A program made the position numbers and the translations under genes. Of a stretch of DNA of 10,176 nucleotides, positions 1 to 6,422 are shown piece by piece (position 1 is the stretch's first letter; every line of letters starts with the position of its first letter). The DNA comes from Syntrophomonadaceae bacterium (GTDB lineage: Bacteria; Bacillota; Dethiobacteria; DTU022), in assembly GCA_007127255.1 (NCBI GenBank), contig SKZS01000056.1, forward strand, positions 1-10,176, written 5' to 3'. The notes under the pieces are model-generated. The model made no database searches. It had not been told where the DNA came from and was given only the letters and a program-made list of their open reading frames with translations.

Positions 1-35
1 CTTGAAGAAAATAATGTTCCAAGAAAGGCTGTGCG

Positions 36-494
36 ATGCACTTAGTTCTTGTCGAGCCTGAAATACCTCCCAACACGGGAAATATCGCCCGGACCTGTGT
101 GATGACCGGGACAAAACTGCACCTGGTAGAGCCTATCGGGTTTTCGCTATCCGAAAGCGAGGTGCGCCGCTCAGGTCTTGATTACTGGAAGTACCTGGAT
201 CTCGAAGTGCACCCCGAATTCAAAGTGCTCAGACAGGTTTACCCCGACAGCAACTTTTATTGTTTTACAACGAAGGGCAGTACTTATTATCACCAGGTTA
301 ATTACGAAAACGACGATTTTCTAATTTTCGGCAGTGAAACCAGGGGTCTGGCGCCGGAAATTCTTGAGCAGGCAGAAAGGGTCCTGAGAATACCGATGGT
401 TGAACAGATCCCCCGCTCATTAAATCTTGGCAATTCGGCTGCCCTTGTTCTTTACGAGGCTCTCCGGCAGCAGGGTTTTCCCGGCATGAAATAA
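36..494 (+). CDS. trmL: tRNA (cytidine/uridine-2'-O-)-methyltransferase TrmL
   Basis: This 152-residue SpoU/TrmD (SPOUT) family enzyme is expected to 2'-O-methylate the wobble nucleotide 34 of tRNA-Leu species using S-adenosylmethionine. The sequence shows the TrmL signatures: EPEIPPNTGNIAR at residues 7-19, GLDYW at 47-51, FGSETRGL at 98-105 and IPMVEQIPRSLNLGNS at 119-134. The last two form the knotted SAM-binding part of the fold. The length matches the short TrmL type, a bare catalytic domain without the RNA-binding extension of TrmH or RlmB. The ATG is preceded by AAAGG at 24-28 with a 7-nt spacer. A small deviation is NLGNS where NLSNS or NLSNA is usual. An upstream gene may end just inside it, because one frame is open from base 1 to a TAG at 43-45. 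The next gene is convergent. Confidence 0.95.
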   Translation: MHLVLVEPEIPPNTGNIARTCVMTGTKLHLVEPIGFSLSESEVRRSGLDYWKYLDLEVHPEFKVLRQVYPDSNFYCFTTKGSTYYHQVNYENDDFLIFGSETRGLAPEILEQAERVLRIPMVEQIPRSLNLGNSAALVLYEALRQQGFPGMK

Positions 495-512
495 AGACTT
501 TGCCAGCGGTGT

Positions 513-593
513 CCTGCATAACCTGTAAGGACTGTAAGAGGTTCACTGAAGAATAGAAATTTTAAGTGAAAATTACCATTAGCAGGTTGCAGG
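513..593. repeat. Nested inverted repeats between convergent genes
   Basis: The outer arms are CCTGCATAACCTG (513-525) and CAGGTTGCAGG (583-593). They pair over 11 bp with a 2-nt bulge and enclose 57 nt. Inside lies a second dyad, TTCACT (542-547) with AGTGAA (565-570). A short alternative pairing is AACCT (520-524) with AGGTT (539-543), and CTGTAAG occurs twice (523-529, 532-538). The region fills the space between the trmL stop and the permease stop, so it could end or stabilise both transcripts. There is no compact GC hairpin followed by a T run, so a classical intrinsic terminator is not shown. Confidence 0.45.
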
Positions 594-1667
594 CTAAGTT
601 TTCACGTCATTGGCTTCTTCAACCCTGCGTCTTTTAAGATAGTATTCGTCAAGGAGAACTTTCAGGGTAGCGGTAATCGGTATGGCCAGGATAATCCCCA
701 GAATACCCATTAGCTGGGCGCCCACCAGGACCATGATTATAACCGTTAAAGGACTTATGTCCGTGGCCTTGCCCAGGAAAAAAGGCGTGAACAGGAAAGC
801 ATCAAGAATCTGAACGAAAACATAAAGGGCTATAACCAAAAGAACACCTGGCGTGTCAGGCATGATACTTAATAAAACAGCGGGAACCGCTGCTACGAAA
901 GGCCCGATATAAAGAATTATATTAAAGGCCCCGGCTATTAATCCCAGCATCAGGGCAAAAGGCATTTCGAGGATAGAAAGACCCAGCCAGGTAAGCAAAC
1001 CTACAAAAACACATTTCATCAGGGTGCCGCGAACATAAGCTCCGACTTTCTGGTCAATTGTGCCAATCAGGTGGTGGATATTTTCTTTATAAATCTGGGG
1101 AAAAAGAAGGGTCAGGTTTTTCTTAACCTTGTCCAAATCCTGAACCAGGTAAAAAACAAGAAACACCGTGGCCAGCATAACCCAGACCCTGGTGACCAGG
1201 TCCATAGATACTGCGGTCAAAGTTCGTAATAATTGCTGGATATTACCCGGGGCCTGCCTGATAAACTGGTTGGAATACTCTATAAAGGTTTCGGTCAGCT
1301 GAAGGTTAAAACGTTCATCGAGTTCTTCTAATTCGGCTACGAGGGCAGGTATATCCTGGATAAATTCAGTGGTGAGGAAGATCATAAGCTGTCGCATTTC
1401 AACTATCAAACCGGGAATAAGCAGGTAAAACAGGAGTATCACGGCAACCAGAATCACGGAAGAAGCGATAATTGCCGCGAAGATAGGCTTTATCTTGATG
1501 CTGATTAAAAAATTAACAACAGGGTTTATAAAGTAGACGATAAATAAGGCTATAATGATAATAGAGATGACCGGTAACAGCAGGTAAAGCGCCCAGATTA
1601 TCAAAAAAACGGCGGTGGAAAAAAGAACGATTTTTATGGCCAGGCGAGTATCCCTATCTTCAAACAC
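594..1667 (-). CDS. AI-2E/PerM family integral membrane transporter
   Basis: This 357-residue polytopic membrane protein matches the AI-2E transporter (PerM/YtvI/YdbI) family (PF01594). Hydrophobic segments lie at about 11-30, 33-52, 63-88, 156-176, 214-236, 239-270, 274-292 and 304-337, close to the eight-helix family layout. Between the third and fourth is a soluble stretch (about 89-155) rich in Glu, Gln and Leu, probably extracytoplasmic. Family-typical residues include the YIGPF...VPA segment at 253-263 and the PLTVIIMVLVGAQLMGILG stretch at 306-324. The start is GTG, supported by AGAGGT on the minus strand (complement of 1674-1679) with a 6-nt spacer. The substrate is unknown: members have been linked to autoinducer-2 export, sodium/proton exchange or general export, and nothing here decides between these. 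It appears monocistronic in this window, divergent from dnaE and convergent with trmL. Confidence 0.88.
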   Translation of the reverse strand: MFEDRDTRLAIKIVLFSTAVFLIIWALYLLLPVISIIIIALFIVYFINPVVNFLISIKIKPIFAAIIASSVILVAVILLFYLLIPGLIVEMRQLMIFLTTEFIQDIPALVAELEELDERFNLQLTETFIEYSNQFIRQAPGNIQQLLRTLTAVSMDLVTRVWVMLATVFLVFYLVQDLDKVKKNLTLLFPQIYKENIHHLIGTIDQKVGAYVRGTLMKCVFVGLLTWLGLSILEMPFALMLGLIAGAFNIILYIGPFVAAVPAVLLSIMPDTPGVLLVIALYVFVQILDAFLFTPFFLGKATDISPLTVIIMVLVGAQLMGILGIILAIPITATLKVLLDEYYLKRRRVEEANDVKT

Positions 1668-1747
1668 GGCAAGACCTCTTTTATATCAGGGCTGAATTAT
1701 TTGAAATGCTTAAAACCGGCGGAAAACCTTTGCCTGGTAAGCAGTTG

Positions 1748-1768
1748 TTTATGATATTGTACCATAAA
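1748..1768. promoter_or_regulatory. 21-bp imperfect palindrome, candidate operator
   Basis: TTTATG (1748-1753) and CATAAA (1763-1768) form perfect 6-bp arms. Pairing continues with TA/TA after one mismatch, giving 8 paired positions on each side of a TTG centre. The dyad covers the predicted −10 and start point of the permease promoter and lies about 20-40 bp upstream of the dnaE-facing TATAAT. Its position suits a repressor site, but no regulator gene is nearby and chance is possible in AT-rich DNA. Confidence 0.3.
1756..1764 (-). promoter_or_regulatory. Extended -10 promoter for the permease gene
   Basis: Read on the minus strand the segment is TGGTACAAT, a TGn extension plus a near-consensus −10 hexamer (TACAAT for TATAAT). 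The −35 position holds only a T-rich run (complement of about 1778-1784), which fits a promoter relying on the extended −10. Transcription would begin near 1749 and leave a leader of about 80 nt before the GTG start at 1667. Confidence 0.5.
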
Positions 1769-1785
1769 GCCCGGTAATAAAAAAG

Positions 1786-1791
1786 TATAAT
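1786..1791 (+). promoter_or_regulatory. TATAAT -10 box facing dnaE
   Basis: This is a perfect −10 hexamer. No good −35 lies 16-18 bp upstream: the spot holds CATAAA, and TTGTAC at 1757-1762 is 23 bp away. Transcription would start near 1798, inside or beside the AAAGGA at 1797-1802. The ATG at 1807 would then have almost no leader, whereas starts at 1903 or 1924 would have one of about 105-126 nt. Confidence 0.4.
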
Positions 1792-1909
1792 CGGCTAAAG
1801 GATCTAATGCTTTCCAGGTCGAAACTATTATTACAGGATGCAGGGCAATATAGTTTATCAGTTTTGCTCCGGGCTGCTGTTTCCCGACTCCAAAAGAAGA
1901 TCATGAATC

Positions 1910-1914
1910 GAGGT
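1910..1914 (+). promoter_or_regulatory. Ribosome binding site supporting the dnaE TTG start
   Basis: GAGGT lies 9 nt upstream of TTG at 1924. It competes with AAAGGA (1797-1802), 4 nt before ATG 1807, and with a poor AAGAAGA placed almost against ATG 1903. The TTG start gives an N-terminus of MNRDNFVHLH, the usual length before the DnaE PHP motif. Confidence 0.45.
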
Positions 1915-1923
1915 TTGATTAGT

Positions 1924-4900
1924 TTGAACAGGGATAATTTTGTTCACCTGCACTGTCATAGTGAATACAGCCTGCTGGACGGCGCGGCAAAAATCACTGA
2001 AATGGTCAAACGTGCGGCAAAACTGGGGATGCCGGCGCTGGCCGTTACCGATCACGGAACCATGTTTGGCCTGGTTGATTTTTACAGGGAGGCCATCAAG
2101 GCCGGGATTAAACCTATCCTGGGCTGTGAAGTATATGTATCGCCGCGTTCACGCTTTAAAAAAGAAGTAAAAATAGATGATTCACAGTATCATATGACCC
2201 TGCTGGCCGAAAACAACAGGGGATATCGCAACCTGATGCGTTTAGTTTCATCCGGTTTTCTCGAAGGCTTCTATTACAAACCGCGGGTAGATCGCGCCCT
2301 GTTGGAAGAATGCCGCGAGGGTATTATCGCACTAAGCGCCTGCCTGGCCGGTGAAATTCCGACCCTGATTCTCCAGGGACAGGTTGAAAAAGCATATGAA
2401 GCTGCCTGTTACTACCGGGATATGTTTGGCAAAGAGAACTTTTTCCTTGAACTGCATGATCATGGCATCCCCGATCAGAAAAAAGTAAATGAGGTCTTGT
2501 TGAAGATATCAAATGATGAGGGTATCCCCATGGTTGCGGCTAATGATGTCCACTACCTGTCCAAAGAAGATGCTGAGGTGCACGATGTGCTGCTTTGCAT
2601 CCAGACCGGCAAAACGGTTGATGAAACCGAGCGGATGCAGTTTGAATCAGATCAATTTTACTTTAAAACTACAGAAGAGATGAAAGAACTTTTTGCTGAA
2701 TATCCCGGGGCGCTCAGCAACAGCCTTCTAATTGCCGAACGCTGCAACGTGGAAAAAGATTTTTCAAAGCGTTACCTTCCAGAGTTCCATTTGCCCAAGC
2801 AGGAAGACCCTGATGCTTATCTCAGAAAAATATGCCATGACGGTATAAAAAAGCGCTACCCGGAAATTACTCCTGAAATCGAAAAGCGGCTTGAATACGA
2901 GCTTCAGGTCATTCAGCAAATGGATTACGCGCATTATTTTTTGATTATCTGGGATCTGATTGAATATGCAAAGAAGGAAAAAATCATCGTCGGCCCAGGC
3001 CGCGGTTCGGCCGCAGGCAGCCTGGTTGCTTACAGCCTTGGAATCACCAATATTGATCCTTTAAAATACAGCTTGCTTTTTGAGCGCTTTTTAAATCCTG
3101 AACGTATCTCGATGCCCGATATCGATATCGATTTCTGTGATGACAGGCGGGATAAGATTCTGCAATATGTCTGTGAAAAATACGGCCAGGAAAGAGTCGC
3201 TCAAATTATCACTTTTGGAACCATGGCTGCGAGGGCTGCAGTCCGCGATGTGGGTAGAGCATTGGCTGTTCCATATGCTGATGTTGATAAAATCGCCAAG
3301 TTGATCCCGAATGAACCAAAAATGACTATTGAAAAAGCCTTAGCGCAGAGCAAGGAGCTGCAAGCTCTTTATAAAGAAGAACACTTCCGCCAGCTACTTG
3401 ATATGTCGATGGCAGTTGAGGGAATGCCCCGGCATGCTTCAACGCACGCTGCGGGAGTAGTGATTGCCGAAGAACCCCTGATTAACTTTGTTCCTCTTTA
3501 CAAAACTACCGACAATACGATAGTGACCCAGTTTCCGATGGGCACCCTTGAAGATCTTGGACTTCTGAAAATGGATTTTCTCGGGTTGAAAACTTTAAGC
3601 ATCATCGGTGAAGCCCTGGAGAATATTGAAAAGCGTCACGGGAAATCAATATATATTGATAAAATTCCACTTGATGACAGCAAGACTTTTGAACTTTTAT
3701 CAAGGGGTGAGACCACGGGCACCTTCCAGCTGGAAAGCAGCGGCATGCGTTCGGTGTTGAGAGAATTGATGCCCAACAAATTTGAAGATATTATCGCGGT
3801 TGTTGCCCTTTATCGTCCCGGGCCGATGGAACAAATCCCGGTGTTTGTCCAGAGTAAACACGGCAAAAGACAAATCAAGTATGCCCATCCTGTACTTGAG
3901 CCGATTTTAAACGAAACATACGGGGTTATCGTTTACCAGGAGCAGATTATGGAAATTGCCGCCCGGATGGCCGGATTTACCCTGGGTCAGGCAGATTTGC
4001 TGCGGCGGGCTATCGGTAAAAAGAAGATGGAAATACTGGATGAGCAGAGGCAGCTGTTTATAAATGGCTGCCTGGAAAATGGTTATTCAGAAGATCTTGC
4101 TGCCGAAATTTATGATTTAATCCTGAAATTTGCCTCTTACGGGTTTAACAAGTCACATGCCGCAGCTTACGCCATGATCGCTTACCAGACCGCATATTTA
4201 AAAGCAAACTATCCTGTAGAGTATATGGCAGCTTTAATGACGGTTTATTATTCCAACAGTGATAAAGTGGCCTTATATATCGATGATTGCAAGCGCATGG
4301 ACATTGAACTTCTGCCCCCCGATATAAACGAGAGCGAAACCCATTTTACCCCGGTTGGTGAAAACAGGATTCGCTTCGGGCTGGCGGCAGTGAAAAATGT
4401 TGGTATAGGAGCGATAGAATCGATTGTCAGGGCCAGGCAGGAAAAACCTTATATATCAATGCGCGATTTTTCATCAAGGGTTGATTTGCGTTCATGTAAC
4501 CGCAAGGTTTTGGAAAGCCTGGTCAAGTGCGGCGCTTTTGATTCACTGGGCGGACACAGGGCACAATACCTTAATATTCTGGAAGATGTTCTGGCCCAGG
4601 GCCAATCGGTGCAGCGGGAAAGGGAAAACGGTCAGATCTCAATGTTTTCATTAATGGAAGACAGTGTCCAGGAGGAATTCTTAACGGATAAACTAAACGA
4701 TATAGAGCCATTTTCAGATAAAGAAAGGCTTTCACTGGAAAAAGAGATGCTCGGCCTCTATATTTCCGGACATCCACTCGAGTCGTACAGGCTTATACTG
4801 GAAAACATACCTAACTTAACTCCCTGTGCTGAATTAGCAACGGCAGGCGATAACCGCAGTGTTAAAGTCGGGGGTATTATTGTTGCTGTCCGTAATTTCT

Positions 4901-5376
4901 ATACAAAAAAGAATAAACAAATGGCTTTTGTTAAGTTAGAGGATTTGACCGGCAGCGTAGAACTGGTAGTCTTTCCGGATATTTTCGAAAGTCATTCAGG
5001 CTACCTGCAGGAAGACAGCCTGCTGCTTGTAGAAGGCAGGACAGATTTAAAAGAAGAGGAAGACGTAAAGATCCTGGCCGAATCAATAAAACCATTAAAC
5101 CGGGAGAAGAAGTATTATCGTCTTATTATAAGCGAAGAGCATAACAGCACGGTCCTGCAGGACTTAAAAGATACCCTGGTTGCTGAAAATGGAGAGGTGC
5201 CAGTATGTCTCTTTTTTAAGAATGATCATAAATTGCTTATGTTAAAAGAAGAATACTGGATTCGTGACCATCCTTCTACCCGCAGGCGTATTGAAGCCCT
5301 GCTCGGTCCTGAAGCTGTTATTGAACATACGGGGGAAAGCGATCAGGCTCAACCGGCAAAGGAGAATCATTTATGA
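1924..5376 (+). CDS. dnaE: DNA polymerase III subunit alpha (DnaE)
   Basis: This is a C-family replicative DNA polymerase of 1150 residues from the preferred TTG start. The PHP domain (about 5-270) keeps its metal ligands: H10, H12, D19, H44, E69, H90, C140, D208 and H210. The catalytic core has GPGRGSAAGS at 357-366, PDIDIDF at 398-404 with the paired Asp residues, and KMDFLGLKTL at 549-558 with the third Asp. A helix-hairpin-helix region near 827-839 is followed by QISMF at 904-908, a likely beta-clamp-binding motif, and an OB fold at about 978-1059. It ends with a short basic and acidic tail. Whether it is the main replicase or works beside PolC cannot be told here. The frame is open back to ATG 1807, which would add 39 residues without clear family resemblance; ATG 1903 is another option. 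The stop overlaps the pfkA start. Confidence 0.96.
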   Translation: MNRDNFVHLHCHSEYSLLDGAAKITEMVKRAAKLGMPALAVTDHGTMFGLVDFYREAIKAGIKPILGCEVYVSPRSRFKKEVKIDDSQYHMTLLAENNRGYRNLMRLVSSGFLEGFYYKPRVDRALLEECREGIIALSACLAGEIPTLILQGQVEKAYEAACYYRDMFGKENFFLELHDHGIPDQKKVNEVLLKISNDEGIPMVAANDVHYLSKEDAEVHDVLLCIQTGKTVDETERMQFESDQFYFKTTEEMKELFAEYPGALSNSLLIAERCNVEKDFSKRYLPEFHLPKQEDPDAYLRKICHDGIKKRYPEITPEIEKRLEYELQVIQQMDYAHYFLIIWDLIEYAKKEKIIVGPGRGSAAGSLVAYSLGITNIDPLKYSLLFERFLNPERISMPDIDIDFCDDRRDKILQYVCEKYGQERVAQIITFGTMAARAAVRDVGRALAVPYADVDKIAKLIPNEPKMTIEKALAQSKELQALYKEEHFRQLLDMSMAVEGMPRHASTHAAGVVIAEEPLINFVPLYKTTDNTIVTQFPMGTLEDLGLLKMDFLGLKTLSIIGEALENIEKRHGKSIYIDKIPLDDSKTFELLSRGETTGTFQLESSGMRSVLRELMPNKFEDIIAVVALYRPGPMEQIPVFVQSKHGKRQIKYAHPVLEPILNETYGVIVYQEQIMEIAARMAGFTLGQADLLRRAIGKKKMEILDEQRQLFINGCLENGYSEDLAAEIYDLILKFASYGFNKSHAAAYAMIAYQTAYLKANYPVEYMAALMTVYYSNSDKVALYIDDCKRMDIELLPPDINESETHFTPVGENRIRFGLAAVKNVGIGAIESIVRARQEKPYISMRDFSSRVDLRSCNRKVLESLVKCGAFDSLGGHRAQYLNILEDVLAQGQSVQRERENGQISMFSLMEDSVQEEFLTDKLNDIEPFSDKERLSLEKEMLGLYISGHPLESYRLILENIPNLTPCAELATAGDNRSVKVGGIIVAVRNFYTKKNKQMAFVKLEDLTGSVELVVFPDIFESHSGYLQEDSLLLVEGRTDLKEEEDVKILAESIKPLNREKKYYRLIISEEHNSTVLQDLKDTLVAENGEVPVCLFFKNDHKLLMLKEEYWIRDHPSTRRRIEALLGPEAVIEHTGESDQAQPAKENHL
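5358..5364 (+). promoter_or_regulatory. Ribosome binding site of pfkA inside dnaE
   Basis: AAAGGAG ends 8 nt before ATG 5373 and 11 nt before the adjacent ATG 5376, so the first ATG is favoured. It lies within the last dnaE codons, and ATGA (5373-5376) combines the pfkA start with the dnaE stop, a typical sign of translational coupling. Confidence 0.7.
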
Positions 5377-6338
5377 TGACAAAAATAGCGGTTTTAACCA
5401 GTGGAGGTGATGCCCCGGGAATGAACGCTGCAGTGCGGGCAGTTGTTCGCAGGGGTATCAGCAGTGGTTTTAAGGTATGCGGAATAAAGCGGGGCTATGC
5501 CGGATTATTTAATGGCAATCAGTTCGTAGAGATGGAAATGGGATCTGTTGCCGATATTATTCATCGAGGCGGAACGGTGCTCTTAACCGCTCGTGCCCCT
5601 GAAATGTATCAATCAGAGTTCCAGGATAAAGCAGCCCAAAGGTTGACAGAAGAAGGGATAGAAGGGCTGGTTGTAATCGGGGGAGAAGGTTCCTTTAAAG
5701 GTGCCATGACCCTTGAACAACGGGGAATTAAAACGATCTGTGTTCCCGGAACAATTGATAATGATATCAGCGGTACTGAGCAAACAATCGGTTTTGATAC
5801 AGCGGTTAACACTATTCTTTGGGCAATCAACAGATTGCGGGATACTGCCACTTCACATGAACGCATATTTATCCTGGAGGTAATGGGCCGAAATAATGGC
5901 TTCCTGGCCCTGGCTGCCGGACTGGCAGGCGGTGCGGAATCGATTCTCGTTCCGGAAATAGAGTATAATATTGATGAAATCTGTGACAGGTTAATCAGGG
6001 GGATAAAAAGGAAAAAAGCTCATAGTATTATTGTCGTAGCGGAAGGCGCAGGAGATATATATGATATAAACAGGGAAATATGTGAACGGTTAGACACAGA
6101 AGTCAGGGTGACCGTTTTGGGACATATCCAGCGCGGCGGCAGTCCGAGTGCCGTTGATCGTTTACTGGGCAGCCGCATGGGATCAATGGCGGTGGAGCTT
6201 CTGGCTGAAGGGCGCAGCGGCTTATTTATTGCTACCAGGGGTCAGGAAGTTGTCCCTGTCCCCCTTACAGCTTGTTTTACGGAAGCAAGGCCTTTCCCTG
6301 AAGATTTATACAGGCTGGCCTTGACTCTGGCCAGGTAG
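5373..6338 (+). CDS. pfkA: 6-phosphofructokinase (PfkA)
   Basis: PfkA phosphorylates fructose 6-phosphate to fructose 1,6-bisphosphate, the committed glycolytic step. At 321 residues it has the bacterial group I length and motifs: LTSGGDAPGMNAA at 8-20, GGT at 66-68, TAR at 72-74, PGTIDNDI at 125-132 (catalytic base D129), MGR at 171-173, E224 and HIQRGGSP at 251-258. Effector-site positions seem mostly kept (R22, R26, K215, H217, with Arg at 213), so ADP/PEP control is plausible. Two differences stand out. The nucleotide motif reads GGEGS at 103-107 instead of GGDGS, replacing the metal-binding Asp with Glu. GRNNGF at 172-177 has Phe where Bacillus and E. coli have Asp. G106 argues for ATP rather than pyrophosphate as donor, since pyrophosphate enzymes usually carry Asp there. 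It overlaps dnaE by 4 bp and precedes pyk by 84 bp. Confidence 0.95.
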   Translation: MMTKIAVLTSGGDAPGMNAAVRAVVRRGISSGFKVCGIKRGYAGLFNGNQFVEMEMGSVADIIHRGGTVLLTARAPEMYQSEFQDKAAQRLTEEGIEGLVVIGGEGSFKGAMTLEQRGIKTICVPGTIDNDISGTEQTIGFDTAVNTILWAINRLRDTATSHERIFILEVMGRNNGFLALAAGLAGGAESILVPEIEYNIDEICDRLIRGIKRKKAHSIIVVAEGAGDIYDINREICERLDTEVRVTVLGHIQRGGSPSAVDRLLGSRMGSMAVELLAEGRSGLFIATRGQEVVPVPLTACFTEARPFPEDLYRLALTLAR

Positions 6339-6358
6339 GATAAAGCCGGGGCGCCGGC
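6315..6358 (+). repeat. Two tandem hairpins at the pfkA-pyk junction
   Basis: The first stem is CTGGCC (6315-6320) with GGCCAG (6329-6334) and an 8-nt loop, lying in the last codons of pfkA just before its stop. The second is GCCGG (6345-6349) with CCGGC (6354-6358) and a 4-nt GGCG loop. A-rich sequence rather than a T run follows, so it is not a standard intrinsic terminator. It could be an RNA processing or stability element setting relative pfkA and pyk output. Confidence 0.4.
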
Positions 6359-6407
6359 AAAAAGCCCGAAGATATTTAATTGAATAAAGTCACACGTCCC
6401 TGGCTAT

Positions 6408-6415
6408 AAGGAGGT
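6408..6415 (+). promoter_or_regulatory. Consensus ribosome binding site for the pyk TTG start
   Basis: AAGGAGGT is a full match to the anti-Shine-Dalgarno sequence and ends 7 nt before TTG at 6423. It fixes the start although the codon is not ATG, and the resulting N-terminus MRRTKIVCTIGPS matches the family. Confidence 0.85.
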
Positions 6416-6422
6416 AGTTTCA

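Noticed and set aside
1..45. Possible tail of an upstream gene (frame 1 open from the edge to TAG 43-45, overlapping trmL by 10 nt)
   Set aside because: Only 14 codons are visible, and a second frame is also open up to 59-61. Neither end resembles a protein I recognise.
298..546. Minus-strand 82-codon open frame over the trmL 3' end
   Set aside because: It lies mostly antisense to a clear gene, has low-complexity composition and matches no family.
1792..1923. Riboswitch or T-box in the dnaE leader
   Set aside because: No conserved riboswitch or T-box core and no terminator/antiterminator pair were found; only a weak CGGG/CCCG stem is present.
6345..6363. GCCGG/CCGGC hairpin as an intrinsic terminator after pfkA
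   Set aside because: The stem is followed by A residues, not a T run, on the coding strand.
6380..6410. TTGAAT and TATAAG as a possible pyk promoter
   Set aside because: The spacing is 19 bp and the putative −10 overlaps the ribosome site, so RNA would start after it.
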